Positions 51,041-61,347 are shown, counted from the stretch's first letter. The stretch: 64,000 nucleotides of DNA from Stenotrophomonas sepilia (GCF_003244875.1 NZ_LXXZ01000026.1:285175-349174), one strand, 5' to 3'. Notes: a model not told the origin generated them from the sequence alone. A program made the numbers and translations.

Positions 51041-51738
51041 TGCGCGCGCTGCTGATCCTGCTTGGACTGCTGCTGGCGCAGCCCTCGGCGGCGCTGGAGC
51101 TGTTGCCGACCACCCTGCAGCTACCCGCCGAAGGCGGCCGCGCCGAACTGTGGCTGCGTAATCCGGGGCCCGGCCGCTGGCAGGGCCAGGTGCAGGTGCT
51201 GGCCTGGGAGCAGCAACTGGACGCCGAACGACTGCAGCCCAGCGACCGGATCCGGGTCAGCCCTGCGCGGCTGGACCTGCCCCCTGGCAGCACCCAGCGC
51301 GTCTGGCTGCTGCCAGGCGGTCCGCCAGCATCCGTGGGTGAACAGGCCTATCGGATCGTACTGGCGCCGGCCTTGCCGGGATTGCCCCGCTACTCGCTGC
51401 CGTTGTTCCGCGGCCCAGCGGCGCCAGCGCTGCATGCCCGGTTGCAGGCCCGCGTCGAGGCACATGGGCCTCAGGCCATGCTGCGACTCAGCAATTCCAG
51501 TACGCTGCATGGCCGCCTGCACGATCTGCAGTTCATAGCGACCGACGGCCAATCGTCGCTGCTGGTGGCCGGGCTCGCCGGCTATATCCTCGCAGGCCAT
51601 GAACGCCGCTGGCCCCTGCCCGCCCGCCCCGATGGCTATGTGGGCGGCCACTTCCGGGCCCGTCTGCAGGACGGCCGCGAGGTCGATCTGGCCGCATCTG
51701 ACCCTGCAATTGCAGCGGACGCCCCCAGCGGGCTATAA
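51040..51738 (+). CDS. Second fimbrial periplasmic chaperone
   Basis: 232-residue PapD-like chaperone with signal peptide (LLILLGLLLAQPSAA), the strand LELLPTTLQLPAEGGRAELWL, SPARLDLPPGSTQRVWLLPGG and AYRIVLAP in place of the YR motif. It differs clearly from the first chaperone of the cluster. Coupled by overlap to the mini-subunit gene, so it may serve that subunit or the tip. The 3' end runs into the rpsB promoter. Confidence 0.86.
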   Translation: MRALLILLGLLLAQPSAALELLPTTLQLPAEGGRAELWLRNPGPGRWQGQVQVLAWEQQLDAERLQPSDRIRVSPARLDLPPGSTQRVWLLPGGPPASVGEQAYRIVLAPALPGLPRYSLPLFRGPAAPALHARLQARVEAHGPQAMLRLSNSSTLHGRLHDLQFIATDGQSSLLVAGLAGYILAGHERRWPLPARPDGYVGGHFRARLQDGREVDLAASDPAIAADAPSGL

Positions 51739-51739
51739 T
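51710..51739 (+). promoter_or_regulatory. Promoter of rpsB-tsf
   Basis: TTGCAG at 51710-51715, 18-base spacer, TATAAT at 51734-51739. The -35 lies inside the end of the second chaperone gene. The start site would be near 51746. Confidence 0.75.
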
Positions 51740-51745
51740 CGACCG

Positions 51746-51957
51746 GATTCCTGCCGCCAGCGTGCGCGGGAGCCCGTCCACACCGGACGTCACCGGTGAA
51801 TCCACACCTGCTGCCCCCATCCGTGCCGGGGTGCTCCGCGAGGAGTTCGGCCACGGAGGCAACAGGGAAGCCCAACCCCGGAACCGATCGCGCTTCCACG
51901 CGTCCCGCATACCTATCCCGCGGGCGGAATCGCTGGTTCCATATCAGGAGTATTGCA
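51746..51957 (+). promoter_or_regulatory. Long 5' leader of rpsB, possible S2 autoregulatory RNA
   Basis: About 210 untranslated bases between the promoter and the rpsB ATG, containing several inverted repeats such as CACCGGACGTCACCGGTG (51780-51797). In E. coli the rpsB leader binds S2 protein and represses the operon; the position fits, but I cannot confirm the fold. The reading frame upstream is open but is not a plausible protein start. Confidence 0.45.
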
Positions 51958-52764
51958 ATGCCCCAGGTCACCATGCGTCAGATGCTGGAAGCCGGCGTCC
52001 ACTTCGGCCACCAGACCCGCTACTGGAACCCGAAGATGGCTCCGTACATCTTCGGCGCCCGCGGCAAGATCCACATCATCAACCTGGAAAAGACCGTCCC
52101 GCTGTTCAACGATGCGATGAACTTCATCTCGTCGGTTGCCCAGAAGCGCGGCACCGTCCTGTTCCTGGGCACCAAGCGCAGCGCCCGCGAAACCATCAAG
52201 GAAGAAGCCGAGCGTTGCGGCATGCCGTTCATGAACCAGCGTTGGCTGGGCGGCACCCTGACCAACTTCCGTACCGTCAAGCAGTCGGTTGCCCGCCTGA
52301 AGGAACTGGAAGCCGGTGAAACCGACGGCACCTTCGAGAAGCTGGTCAAGCACGAGGTGCTGGGCCTGCGTCGCGAGCGCGACAAGCTGGAAGCCTCGCT
52401 GGGCGGCATCAAGGACATGAACCGCCTGCCGGACGCCATCTTCGTGATCGACATCGGCCACGAAGACATCGCGATCAAGGAAGCCAAGAAGCTGGGCATT
52501 CCGGTCATCGCCGTGGTCGACACCAACTACAACCCGGAACTGGTGGACTACGCCATCCCGGGCAACGACGACGCCATCCGCGCTGTGCAGCTGTACGCCC
52601 GCGCCGCTGCCGACGCCGTGCTGGAAGGCAAGGCCGCTGCGCCGCACGCCGCTTCGGTGCGCGAGGAAGAGTTCGCGGAAGCCGCTGCTGAAGGCGAAGA
52701 GAAGCCGGCCCGCCGCGCTCCGGCCAAGAAGGCTGCCAAGAAGGGCGACGACGCCCAGGCCTGA
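51958..52764 (+). CDS. rpsB: 30S ribosomal protein S2
   Basis: Small-subunit protein S2, 268 residues. The start [20 protein letters not shown] has AGGAG 8 bases ahead. Conserved [26 protein letters not shown] and [21 protein letters not shown] are intact. A Lys/Ala-rich C-tail ([13 protein letters not shown]) extends beyond E. coli S2, in the same style as the DapD tail but shorter. Confidence 0.98.
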   Translation: MPQVTMRQMLEAGVHFGHQTRYWNPKMAPYIFGARGKIHIINLEKTVPLFNDAMNFISSVAQKRGTVLFLGTKRSARETIKEEAERCGMPFMNQRWLGGTLTNFRTVKQSVARLKELEAGETDGTFEKLVKHEVLGLRRERDKLEASLGGIKDMNRLPDAIFVIDIGHEDIAIKEAKKLGIPVIAVVDTNYNPELVDYAIPGNDDAIRAVQLYARAAADAVLEGKAAAPHAASVREEEFAEAAAEGEEKPARRAPAKKAAKKGDDAQA

Positions 52765-52773
52765 TCCAGGCCC

Positions 52774-52796
52774 CGGGTGGACGCCCGGCGTCCACC
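52774..52796 (+). terminator. Hairpin between rpsB and tsf
   Basis: GGGTGGACG-cccgg-CGTCCACCC stem after the rpsB stop without a following T-run, so a partial attenuator or mRNA processing site rather than a full stop. Confidence 0.5.
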
Positions 52797-52889
52797 CTCC
52801 CTGCACGCAGCCCCTGGCGCGTGACAGGACCGTGTCACACGGGCCGGCCACCATGCCGGCCCAACCCCTTTCTTTCGTGAGGTAATCCC

Positions 52890-53765
52890 GTGGAAATCAC
52901 TGCTTCCCTGGTCAAGGAACTGCGCGAGCGCACCGGCGCCGGCATGATGGAATGCAAGAAGGCGCTTACCGAAGCCAACGGCGACATCAACGCCGCTGCT
53001 GAAGCCATGCGCAAGTCCGGCGCTGCCAAGGCCGACAAGAAGGCTGACCGCGTGGCCGCCGAAGGCCGTCTGGGCCTGGCCCAGGACGGCGGCAAGGCCG
53101 TGCTGGTCGAAGTCAACTCGGAAACCGACTTCGTCGCCAACGATGACAACTTCAAGTCCTTCGTCAACGCCGTCGCCGCCGCTGCCCTGGCATCGGGCGC
53201 CAATGACGTCGAAGCCGTGAAGGCCGCCACGCTGGCCGACGGCCGCACCGTAGAAGAAGCCCGCGCCACCGCCGTGCAGACCCTGGGCGAGAACATCCAG
53301 ATCCGCCGCATGGTCAAGGTCGACACCACCGGCAACATCGGCGCCTACGTCCACACCAACGGCAAGGTTGGCGTGCTGGTCGACCTGATCGGCGGCGACG
53401 TCGAGCTGGCCCGTGGCCTGGCGATGCACGTGGCCGCGCTGAAGCCGCCGCACAACAAGGCTGCGGACGTTCCGGCCGAGTTCGTCGAAAAGGAAAAGGA
53501 AATCGAGCTGGCCAAGATGACCGAGAAGGACAAGGCCAAGCCGGCCGACATCCTGGAAAAGATCATCAGCGGCAAGATCAACAAGATCGTCAGCGACGTG
53601 ACCCTGTACGGCCAGACCTACGTGCTGGGCGACACCACCGTCGAGCAGGTGGTCAAGGCCGCTGGTGCGGACGTGGCAGGTTTCAAGCTGCTGATCGTCG
53701 GCGAAGGCATCGAAAAGGTGGTGGAAGACTACGCCGCCGAAGTTGCCAAGGCGATGCAGGTCTGA
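52890..53765 (+). CDS. tsf: Elongation factor Ts
   Basis: Guanine-nucleotide exchange factor for EF-Tu, 291 residues. N-terminal [22 protein letters not shown] and the EF-Tu contact TDFVAND are present, with the C-terminal dimerisation module. It follows rpsB by 125 bases and is followed by a strong terminator. Confidence 0.98.
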   Translation: MEITASLVKELRERTGAGMMECKKALTEANGDINAAAEAMRKSGAAKADKKADRVAAEGRLGLAQDGGKAVLVEVNSETDFVANDDNFKSFVNAVAAAALASGANDVEAVKAATLADGRTVEEARATAVQTLGENIQIRRMVKVDTTGNIGAYVHTNGKVGVLVDLIGGDVELARGLAMHVAALKPPHNKAADVPAEFVEKEKEIELAKMTEKDKAKPADILEKIISGKINKIVSDVTLYGQTYVLGDTTVEQVVKAAGADVAGFKLLIVGEGIEKVVEDYAAEVAKAMQV

Positions 53766-53797
53766 TTCCAGCCCTCCGGCTGTGAAGCGACCAGAAG

Positions 53798-53827
53798 GAG
53801 CCGCGGGAAACCGCGGCTCTTTTTTTA
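53798..53827 (+). terminator. Terminator of rpsB-tsf
   Basis: GAGCCGCGG-gaaa-CCGCGGCTC stem followed by seven T, 32 bases after the tsf stop. Confidence 0.9.
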
Positions 53828-53865
53828 TGCATGGGCCCAGGGATTAACCCATGGCCCATCGGTGG

Positions 53866-53886
53866 GTGCGCACCGTTGGTGCGCAC
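53866..53886. repeat. Short palindrome after tsf
   Basis: GTGCGCACCGTTGGTGCGCAC, SMAG-like in size but without a clear GTAG end. The rest of the 259-base gap between tsf and the next gene shows no coding signal. Confidence 0.55.
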
Positions 53887-54024
53887 AACCGGCACCTTTG
53901 CGTTGCGCTCGAATCAAGCCGATACTCAGTCGCAGGGAATCCTCAGTCACTTAGCAGGAACGAAAATCGCGGACTGTGATGCATTCCTAGGTATTCTTGT
54001 CCCAATGGAATTGAACGACCCGAC

Positions 54025-55560
54025 ATGCCTCCCGAGCTGACAGCTGCCCTGGCGCTCTGCCGCAACCTGCCTTCGCCACCCGGTATTGCCCTGCGCATCA
54101 TCGAACTGGCTCAGGACCCGGAAGCGGACATCGCCACCGCCGCCGACATCATCGCCATCGACATGGCGCTGAGCGCTCGCATGCTGCGCATCGCCAATTC
54201 GCCGCTGTATGCCAGCCGCCGCCGCATCGAGAACCTCGGCCAGGCGCTGACCATGCTGGGCCTGAACGCCACGATCAGCCTCGCCCTCGGCTTCACCGTC
54301 ACCCAGGGCCTGACCGGCGGTGGCGCCGATCATGACCTGCGCCAGCGCGCGTGGAAGCGCAGCATCCTCAGTGCCCTGGCCGCCAGCCAGCTGGGCCAGG
54401 CGCGCGGCCTGCGCCGGCTGGAGGAGCTGATGCTGGCCGGACTGCTGCAGGACCTGGGCGTGCTGTGCCTGGCCCAGGCCGAGTCGGAGCGCTACCTGCC
54501 ACTGCTGCGCGAGGCACGCGACAACATCGACCTGGTTTCCCGCGAGCGCGAGGCGCTGGGCTGCAGCCACGCCGACGTCGGCGCCTGGGTGGCCGAGCAA
54601 TGGGGCCTGCCACGTTACCTGGTGGAGAGCATCAGCCACAGCGAGGACGAGGACGCCGCCGAATCGCCATTCCAGGCCTGCGTGCAACTGTCCGGCGCAG
54701 TGGCCGACATCTGGCTGGATAACGATGCCGATGCCGCGCGCGAGCGCGCCCTGCAGCAGGTGCACGACCGCCTGGAGCTGGACAGCGCGCGCTTCGACCA
54801 GGTGCTGGCCCGCATCAGCGAGGCCCTGCCCGACATCGCCAGCCTGTTCGATGCCGGCCTCAATTCGCCGGCGCGGGTGCGCGAGCTGATCGATCACGCG
54901 CAGGAACTGGCCACGCTGCGCAACCTGCGCGAACTGCAGGATGCCGACCAGGCACGCCGCCGTGCCGACGAATTCGAGGCGCGCGCCAAGCGCCTGGCCG
55001 ACCAGGCCCATCGTGATGCATTGACAGGCGTGCTCAACCGCCGCCAGCTGGAAGCGGTGCTGGAGCAGGAATTCCTGCGTGCCGGCCGCCAGGGCTGGCC
55101 ACTGTCGGTGGCCTTCATCGACCTGGACGACTTCAAGAAGATCAACGACGCCCACGGCCACCTGACCGGCGACGAGGTGCTGCGCGCCTTCGCCGGCAAG
55201 CTGCAGGGCCAGTTGCGCAACAGCGACACCGTGGCCCGCTTCGGCGGCGAGGAGTTCGTCGCGCTGCTGCCCAACACCAGCGAAAGCGTGGCCCTGGACG
55301 TGATCCGCCGGGTGCTGGCCAACATCGTCGCCACGCCGATGGCCGAGCTGGAGGGTGGTCCGCTGTTCGTCACCTTCTCCGCCGGCGTGGCCACCCAGGG
55401 CGGCTACGAGCGCTTCGCCGACGTCCAGGACCTGCTGCGCGCCGCCGACGACGTGCTGTACCGCTCCAAGAACCTGGGCCGCAACCGGGTGATCGCCCGC
55501 TCGCCGGGGGCGCTGGGCCATGACGAGCTGTCGGCCACGGCCAGCGCCGAACTGGGCTGA
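54025..55560 (+). CDS. HDOD-GGDEF signalling protein
   Basis: Cytoplasmic 511-residue protein with an N-terminal HDOD domain (LPSPPGIALRIIEL, DMALSARMLRIANSPLY) for signal output or sensing, a coiled linker and a C-terminal GGDEF domain. The catalytic motif is GGEEF at residues 407-411 with an RNSD inhibitory site nine residues earlier, so it is a predicted active, feedback-inhibited diguanylate cyclase. No transmembrane segment is seen. It sits between tsf and pyrH, where many proteobacteria have no gene, and has its own spacing on both sides. Confidence 0.92.
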   Translation: MPPELTAALALCRNLPSPPGIALRIIELAQDPEADIATAADIIAIDMALSARMLRIANSPLYASRRRIENLGQALTMLGLNATISLALGFTVTQGLTGGGADHDLRQRAWKRSILSALAASQLGQARGLRRLEELMLAGLLQDLGVLCLAQAESERYLPLLREARDNIDLVSREREALGCSHADVGAWVAEQWGLPRYLVESISHSEDEDAAESPFQACVQLSGAVADIWLDNDADAARERALQQVHDRLELDSARFDQVLARISEALPDIASLFDAGLNSPARVRELIDHAQELATLRNLRELQDADQARRRADEFEARAKRLADQAHRDALTGVLNRRQLEAVLEQEFLRAGRQGWPLSVAFIDLDDFKKINDAHGHLTGDEVLRAFAGKLQGQLRNSDTVARFGGEEFVALLPNTSESVALDVIRRVLANIVATPMAELEGGPLFVTFSAGVATQGGYERFADVQDLLRAADDVLYRSKNLGRNRVIARSPGALGHDELSATASAELG

Positions 55561-55621
55561 ACGGGACGCCCCGGCTGATCGGGCGAACCACCGGATTCTG
55601 CGCCGCAGTGCACAAAACACT

Positions 55622-55649
55622 TTGGCACAACGCCGCATGCGCGTAGAAT
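55622..55649 (+). promoter_or_regulatory. Promoter of pyrH
   Basis: TTGGCA at 55622-55627, 16-base spacer, TAGAAT at 55644-55649, 31 bases before the pyrH ATG. Confidence 0.65.
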
Positions 55650-55680
55650 CGCCCGCGATTTCCACGCACCCGAGGTCCCC

Positions 55681-56409
55681 ATGTCCAAGCTCGCCTATCG
55701 CCGCATCCTTCTGAAACTGTCCGGGGAGGCGCTGATGGGAGACGAGGACTACGGCATCGACCCCAAGATCATCAATCGCCTCGCCCGTGAGGTCATCGAA
55801 GCCCAGCAGGCCGGTGCCGAGGTCGCGCTGGTGATCGGAGGTGGCAACATCTTCCGCGGCGCCGGTCTGGCCGCCGGCGGCATGGACCGCGTAACCGGCG
55901 ACCAGATGGGCATGCTGGCCACCGTCATCAACGCCCTGGCCATGCAGGACGCCCTCGAGAAGCTGGGTGCCAAGGCCCGGGTGATGAGCGCGATCAAGAT
56001 CAACGACGTGTGCGAGGACTACATCCGCCGCCGCGCCATCCGCCACCTGGAAAAGGGCCGCCTGGTGATCTTCGCTGCCGGCGTCGGCAGCCCGTTCTTC
56101 ACCACCGACTCCGGCGCCGCCCTGCGCGCGATCGAGATCGGCGCCGACCTGCTGCTGAAGGCCACCAAGGTCGATGGCGTGTACGACAAGGACCCGAACA
56201 AGCACAGCGATGCGGTCCGCTTCGACAGCCTGAGCTACGACGAAGTGATCCGCCGCGGCCTGGAAGTGATGGACACGGCGGCCTTCGCTCTGGCCCGCGA
56301 CAGCGACCTGCCGATGCGCGTGTTCGACATGGGCCAGCCGGGCGAACTGCTGAAGATCCTCAACGGCGCGAACATCGGCACCCTGGTCCAGGGCCGCGAC
56401 CCGGCCTGA
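55681..56409 (+). CDS. pyrH: Uridylate kinase
   Basis: Bacterial UMP kinase of the amino-acid-kinase fold, 242 residues, which phosphorylates UMP to UDP. Conserved [44 protein letters not shown] and [11 protein letters not shown] are present. It is followed by a GC-rich hairpin (CGGGCC/GGCCCG at 56431-56448) before frr. Confidence 0.98.
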   Translation: MSKLAYRRILLKLSGEALMGDEDYGIDPKIINRLAREVIEAQQAGAEVALVIGGGNIFRGAGLAAGGMDRVTGDQMGMLATVINALAMQDALEKLGAKARVMSAIKINDVCEDYIRRRAIRHLEKGRLVIFAAGVGSPFFTTDSGAALRAIEIGADLLLKATKVDGVYDKDPNKHSDAVRFDSLSYDEVIRRGLEVMDTAAFALARDSDLPMRVFDMGQPGELLKILNGANIGTLVQGRDPA

Positions 56410-56505
56410 CCCTGAGCGCAAAGCGACAACCGGGCCGATTCAGGCCCGGCAGCGTCCCGTATTCGCCTATAATCGCCCGATTCCAGATACATCCAGGACC
56501 GGGCG

Positions 56506-57060
56506 ATGCTCAACGACATCAAGAACAACGCGCAGACGCGCATGGCCAAGAGCATTGACGCTCTGAAGCACACCCTCACCTCCATCCGGACCGGCCGCGC
56601 CACCCCGGCCCTGCTGGACCGCGTGACGGTCAGCGCCTATGGCAACGCCAGCACCCCGCTGAACCAGGTCGCGTCGATCTCCAACGCCGACGCGCACTCG
56701 CTGCTGGTCACCCCGTTCGACAAAGGCATGATCAAGGAGATCGAAAAGGGTCTCTACAACGCCGAGTTCACTCCGAACACGCTGGGCACTGCGATCCGCA
56801 TCAACATGCCGCCGCCGACCGAAGAGCGCCGCAAGGAGCTGGTCAAGCAGGTGCAGAAGGAAGGGGAAGGCGCCAAGATCGCGATCCGCAACATCCGTCA
56901 GGACGCGAACAAGGAAATCGCCAAGCTGGTCAAGGACAAGGCGATCAGCGAAGACGAGAAGAAGCGCGGCGAAGACGACATCCAGAAGCTGACCGACGCC
57001 AACATCAAGGACGTCGACAAGGTCGTTGCCGACAAGGAAAAAGAACTGCTGTCGGTCTGA
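56506..57060 (+). CDS. frr: Ribosome recycling factor
   Basis: Splits post-termination ribosomes with EF-G. The 184 residues include the conserved SIRTGRATPALLDRV, MPPPTEERRKELVKQV and the C-terminal helix ending in KEKELLSV. TATAAT at 56468-56473 is a likely -10 for a local promoter, though the -35 is unclear. pyrH-frr order is universal in proteobacteria. Confidence 0.98.
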   Translation: MLNDIKNNAQTRMAKSIDALKHTLTSIRTGRATPALLDRVTVSAYGNASTPLNQVASISNADAHSLLVTPFDKGMIKEIEKGLYNAEFTPNTLGTAIRINMPPPTEERRKELVKQVQKEGEGAKIAIRNIRQDANKEIAKLVKDKAISEDEKKRGEDDIQKLTDANIKDVDKVVADKEKELLSV

Positions 57061-57065
57061 AGTCG

Positions 57066-57833
57066 ATGCCTTCAGTCCCGCCTCCGTTGCCTGCCTCCCT
57101 GCCCCGCCACATTGCCATCATCATGGATGGCAATGGGCGTTGGGCACAGCAGCGCCGTCGCCCCCGCGTGATCGGCCACCGTGCCGGCGCGCGCGCGGTC
57201 AACCGCACCATCGAGCGCTGCCTTGAACTGGGCATCCCGGCACTGACCCTGTTCGCCTTCTCCAGCGAGAACTGGGGCCGGCCGCAGGAGGAAGTGGACG
57301 CGCTGATGAAGCTGTTCCTCGGTGCACTCGACCGCGAAGTGGACGAGCTGCACCGGCGTGGCGTGCGCGTGCGCTTCATCGGCGAACGCGAGCGCTTCGG
57401 CGCCGGGCTGGTCAGCCGCATGCAGCTGGCCGAGCAGCGCACCGCCGACAACACCACCCTGACCCTGTCGATCGCCGCCAGCTACGGTGGCCGCCAGGAC
57501 ATCGCCCGCGCCGCGCGCGCCCTGGCCGTCGAAGTGGCGGCCGGTCGCCTTCTGCCCGAGCAGATCGATGAATCGCTGCTGGGCAGCCAGGTGGCCCTGG
57601 CCGACCTGCCGCCGCCGGACCTGTTCATCCGCACCGGCGGCGACACCCGCATCAGCAACTTCCTGCTGTGGCAGCTCGCCTATACCGAACTGTGGTTCAC
57701 CGAGGCCCTGTGGCCGGACTTCGACGCCGGGCAGCTGCAGCAGGCGCTCGACGCCTATGCCGGTCGCGAGCGTCGTTTCGGCCTGACCAGCGCCCAGATT
57801 GCCGCACTGGCCACCGAGACTTCCAGCCCATGA
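57066..57833 (+). CDS. uppS: Undecaprenyl diphosphate synthase (isoprenyl transferase)
   Basis: Cis-prenyltransferase that makes the C55 carrier lipid for peptidoglycan. The 255 residues contain [15 protein letters not shown] (catalytic Asp), [11 protein letters not shown] and [19 protein letters not shown]. It begins 5 bases after frr and overlaps cdsA by 4 bases. Confidence 0.97.
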   Translation: MPSVPPPLPASLPRHIAIIMDGNGRWAQQRRRPRVIGHRAGARAVNRTIERCLELGIPALTLFAFSSENWGRPQEEVDALMKLFLGALDREVDELHRRGVRVRFIGERERFGAGLVSRMQLAEQRTADNTTLTLSIAASYGGRQDIARAARALAVEVAAGRLLPEQIDESLLGSQVALADLPPPDLFIRTGGDTRISNFLLWQLAYTELWFTEALWPDFDAGQLQQALDAYAGRERRFGLTSAQIAALATETSSP

Positions 57834-58666
57834 CCAAGACCCGAGTCCTTGCCGCGCTGATCATGGCGCCGCTAGCCATTGCGGCGATCCTGCTGCTGCC
57901 CACGCAATGGCTGGCCGCCGCCGCCGCCGCCGTGCTGCTGATCGGCCTGTGGGAATGGCTGAAGCTGGCCGGTATCGAAGACACCCTGGCGCGCACCGTG
58001 CTGCTGGTGCTGAACCTGCTGCTGATGGTGCTGCTGGTCTGGGCCGATGGCAGCACCCTGGTCCTGTTCCAGATAACCACGCTGGCCGGCGTTGCCTGGT
58101 GGCTGGCCGCGCTGGTCTGGTTGCGCTTCTTCAACTTCGGCGCGCAGCCGTCGGCACCCTCGCGGATCCTGAAGATGCTGGCCGGTACCCTGGCCATCGT
58201 GCCGGCGTGGGCCGCGCTGGTGCTGATCCATGCCGGCGGCGATCCGCCGGGCCAGCAGGGCCACCTGTGGCTGCTGGCTGCGCTGGCGCTGGTGTGGGCG
58301 GCCGACTCGGGCGCCTATTTCGCTGGCCGCCATTTCGGCAAGCACAAGCTGGCGCCGCGGATCAGCCCCAACAAGACCTGGGAAGGCCTGTTCGGCGGCC
58401 TGCTGGCCGGTGTCGCCGTGGCCCTCGGCCTGGGCTGGCTGGCTGGCATCGATGCCGCACACCTGCCCGGCCTGTTGATCACCGCGGTGGTGGCGGTGTT
58501 CGCCTCGGTCCTGGGCGACCTGTTCGAGAGCCTGATCAAGCGCCATGCCGGCGCCAAGGACTCGGGCCACCTGATCCCGGGCCACGGTGGCGTGCTCGAC
58601 CGGGTCGACGGCGTCCTCGCCGCCGTGCCGGTGTTCGCGCTGGGCAAGGAAATCTTCGGGTTCTGA
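57830..58666 (+). CDS. cdsA: Phosphatidate cytidylyltransferase
   Basis: Integral membrane enzyme making CDP-diacylglycerol for phospholipid synthesis, 278 residues with about eight helices. The family signature runs [20 protein letters not shown] with GGVLDRVDG. The ATG overlaps the uppS stop (ATGA). Confidence 0.97.
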   Translation: MTKTRVLAALIMAPLAIAAILLLPTQWLAAAAAAVLLIGLWEWLKLAGIEDTLARTVLLVLNLLLMVLLVWADGSTLVLFQITTLAGVAWWLAALVWLRFFNFGAQPSAPSRILKMLAGTLAIVPAWAALVLIHAGGDPPGQQGHLWLLAALALVWAADSGAYFAGRHFGKHKLAPRISPNKTWEGLFGGLLAGVAVALGLGWLAGIDAAHLPGLLITAVVAVFASVLGDLFESLIKRHAGAKDSGHLIPGHGGVLDRVDGVLAAVPVFALGKEIFGF

Positions 58667-58668
58667 CC

Positions 58669-59859
58669 ATGAATGCTGCTGCAGACCTGCGCCGGGTCGC
58701 CGTGTTCGGCGCTACCGGCTCGATCGGCGCCTCCACGCTGGACGTGATCGCCCGCCACCCGCACCGCTACCAGGCCACGGTGCTCGCTGCCGGCCGCCAG
58801 GTGCAGGCGCTGCTGGCGCTGTGCCGCCAGCACAGACCCGCGCACGCGGTGATCGCCGACGCATCGCTGTTCGCCGAGCTGCGTGACGGCCTGCGCGAGG
58901 CCGGACTCACCACCGAGGCCCATGCCGGCCAGGCCGCGCTGGACCAGCTGGCCGCCAGCGATGCCTGCGATACCGTGGTCGCGGCCATCGTCGGCGCGGC
59001 CGGCCTGTCCTCGACCCTGGCTGCCGCCGCCGCCGGCAAGCGCATCCTGCTGGCCAACAAGGAATCGCTGGTGCTGGCCGGCGAACTGCTGACCCGGACG
59101 GCCGAACGTGCCGGTGCCGAAATCATCCCGATCGACAGCGAGCACAGCGCGATCTTCCAGTGCCTGCGCTCGCGCGATGCCAGTGTCGACGGCGCCGGCG
59201 TGCGCCGGATCCTGCTGACCGCCTCCGGCGGCCCGTTCCGTGGCCGCAGTCGCGCCGAACTGGCCCAGGTCACCCCCGCCCAAGCAGTTGCCCACCCCAT
59301 GTGGTCGATGGGGCCGAAGATCTCGGTCGATTCGGCGACGTTGATGAACAAGGGCCTGGAAGTCATCGAGGCCCACCACCTGTTCGGCGTGCCCGGCGAG
59401 CGCATCGAGGTGCTGGTGCACCCGCAGAGCCTGGTCCATTCGCTGGTCGAGTTCGTCGATGGCTCGACCCTGGCCCAGATGGGCCTGCCGGACATGCGCA
59501 CCACCCTCGCCGTTGGCTTGGGCTGGCCGCAGCGCATCGAATCGGGCGTGGCCGGGCTGGACCTGCTGGCCCAGGGCCGCCTGGATTTCGAGGCCCCGGA
59601 TACCGACGCCTTCCCCTGCCTGGCGCTGGCCTGGCAGGCGATGCAGGCCGGCGGCACCGCGCCGGCGGTGCTGAACGCTGCCAATGAAGAGGCTGTTTCA
59701 GCGTTTCTTCAGGGCCGGATCGGTTTCCTGACGATCCCGGAGCTGGTTGCTAACGCTCTTTCAACACTGCCGACCCAGCCAGCCGATACACTGGAGGTCC
59801 TGTTGTCCGCCGACCAGCGGGCACGCCAGCTCACCCTGAACGCCATCGACGCCGCCTGA
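58669..59859 (+). CDS. dxr: 1-deoxy-D-xylulose-5-phosphate reductoisomerase
   Basis: First committed step of the MEP isoprenoid pathway and the fosmidomycin target, 396 residues. NADPH motif [25 protein letters not shown], metal ligands in [12 protein letters not shown], flexible loop [20 protein letters not shown] (its ends HPMWSMGPK and DSATLMNK) are intact. It starts 2 bases after cdsA. Confidence 0.97.
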   Translation: MNAAADLRRVAVFGATGSIGASTLDVIARHPHRYQATVLAAGRQVQALLALCRQHRPAHAVIADASLFAELRDGLREAGLTTEAHAGQAALDQLAASDACDTVVAAIVGAAGLSSTLAAAAAGKRILLANKESLVLAGELLTRTAERAGAEIIPIDSEHSAIFQCLRSRDASVDGAGVRRILLTASGGPFRGRSRAELAQVTPAQAVAHPMWSMGPKISVDSATLMNKGLEVIEAHHLFGVPGERIEVLVHPQSLVHSLVEFVDGSTLAQMGLPDMRTTLAVGLGWPQRIESGVAGLDLLAQGRLDFEAPDTDAFPCLALAWQAMQAGGTAPAVLNAANEEAVSAFLQGRIGFLTIPELVANALSTLPTQPADTLEVLLSADQRARQLTLNAIDAA

Positions 59860-59914
59860 ACGACCGCCTCGCCCAGCATGACGCCGCCGCCCTTGCCCAC
59901 CACTGTGAGCCTGC

Positions 59915-61273
59915 ATGACTGACTTCATCGGATCGGTCTGGTGGATGATCGTCAGCCTCGGGCTGCTGGTCACCTTTCACGAGTTCGGGCATTACTGGGT
60001 CGGGCGCCTGTGCGGGGTCAAGATCCTGCGTTTCTCGGTCGGCTTCGGCCGGCCGCTGTGGTCGCGCCGCGACCGGCACGGCACCGAGTTCGCCATCGCC
60101 GCCATCCCGCTGGGCGGTTACGTGAAGTTCCTCGACGAACGCGAGGTCGAAGTGCACCCGCACGAGCGCGGCCAGGCCTTCAACCACAAGACCGTCTGGC
60201 AGCGCATCGCGATCGTTGCCGCCGGCCCGATCGCCAATCTGCTGCTGTGCATCCTGCTGCTGTGGGCGATGTTCGTGATCGGCAAGCAGGATTACTCGCC
60301 CACCATCGGCCGTGTCAGCGGCATCGCCGCCAGTGCCGGCCTGGCCAGCGGCGACCGCGTGCTGCGCGTGGACGACCGCCAGGTGGTCACCCTCGGCGAG
60401 GCCAGCATGGCGCTGACCGCAGCCGCGATGGACCGCCGCGACGTGAAGCTGGAAGTGCTGGATACGGCCGACCAGGTACGCACGCGCACCTTGCCGCTGT
60501 CGCAGCTGCCGGCGGGTTTCGATGAGCGGCGGGTGCCGATCCTGGCTGGCCTGCACTGGCAGTCGTGGCTGCAGCCGGCGCAAGTGGAGTCGCTGACTGC
60601 GGACTCCGTGGTGGCAGGGCAACTGCAGCCAGGCGACCTGATCGTGGCCATCGACGGCCAGCGCATCGACAGCGTCGACCAGGTGATCGGCGAGATCCAG
60701 GCCCTGGGCCGTGCCGGCGGGCCGGGAATGATCGAGGTCCTGCGTGGCGGCGAGCGCCTGGCGCTGGAAGTCACCCCGCGCCAGGGCAAGGACGGCAAGG
60801 GCAATCCGGTCTGGCAGATCGGCGTCGGCTTCCCCACCAGCTACAGCCCCGCCTATGACACCCTGCTGCGCTATGGCCCGCTGGATGCGGTGACCGTGGC
60901 GGTGCGCGAGACCGGCCGCCTGGCCGCCGACTCGCTGGGCATGATGGGTCGCATCGTGACCGGCAAGGCCTCGCTGCAGAACGTTTCCGGGCCGGTCACC
61001 ATCGCCCGCGTGGCCAATGTCTCGGCCAAGCGCGGCCTCGACTGGTTCCTGCAGTTCCTTGCCCTGCTGTCGCTCAGCCTGTGCATCATCAACCTGCTGC
61101 CGATCCCGATCTTGGACGGCGGCCACCTGCTGTATTACCTTATCGAGTTGGTCAAGGGCAGCCCGCTGAGCGAGCGTGCCATCGCCGCCGGCCAATACAT
61201 CGGCCTGGCGTTGCTGGCCGGGCTGATGGGGTTGGCGTTCTACAACGACATCCTCGGCCTGGTCCCGCGATGA
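59915..61273 (+). CDS. rseP: Site-2 protease RseP
   Basis: Intramembrane zinc metalloprotease that cleaves RseA-type anti-sigma factors to release the envelope-stress sigma factor. The 452 residues have HEFGH in the first helix, PDZ domains in the periplasm (with GDRVLRVDDRQV and GDLIVAIDGQRI) and the second active-site segment NLLPIPILDGGH. The ATG lies 55 bases after dxr. Confidence 0.97.
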   Translation: MTDFIGSVWWMIVSLGLLVTFHEFGHYWVGRLCGVKILRFSVGFGRPLWSRRDRHGTEFAIAAIPLGGYVKFLDEREVEVHPHERGQAFNHKTVWQRIAIVAAGPIANLLLCILLLWAMFVIGKQDYSPTIGRVSGIAASAGLASGDRVLRVDDRQVVTLGEASMALTAAAMDRRDVKLEVLDTADQVRTRTLPLSQLPAGFDERRVPILAGLHWQSWLQPAQVESLTADSVVAGQLQPGDLIVAIDGQRIDSVDQVIGEIQALGRAGGPGMIEVLRGGERLALEVTPRQGKDGKGNPVWQIGVGFPTSYSPAYDTLLRYGPLDAVTVAVRETGRLAADSLGMMGRIVTGKASLQNVSGPVTIARVANVSAKRGLDWFLQFLALLSLSLCIINLLPIPILDGGHLLYYLIELVKGSPLSERAIAAGQYIGLALLAGLMGLAFYNDILGLVPR

Positions 61274-61347
61274 ACTTTTCCACGTTGTTGCCGTCTACAG
61301 CGTCGGCATCCCGCACCAATGAAATCGACCTTCCTACCGGACGTGAC

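Noticed and set aside
51796..51957. Upstream in-frame extension of rpsB
   Set aside because: It covers the untranslated leader; the ATG at 51958 has the proper ribosome binding site and matches S2 proteins.
53947..56421. Open frame of about 824 codons antisense to the HDOD-GGDEF gene and pyrH
   Set aside because: Spans two real genes and their promoter gap; composition typical of antisense frames in high-GC DNA.
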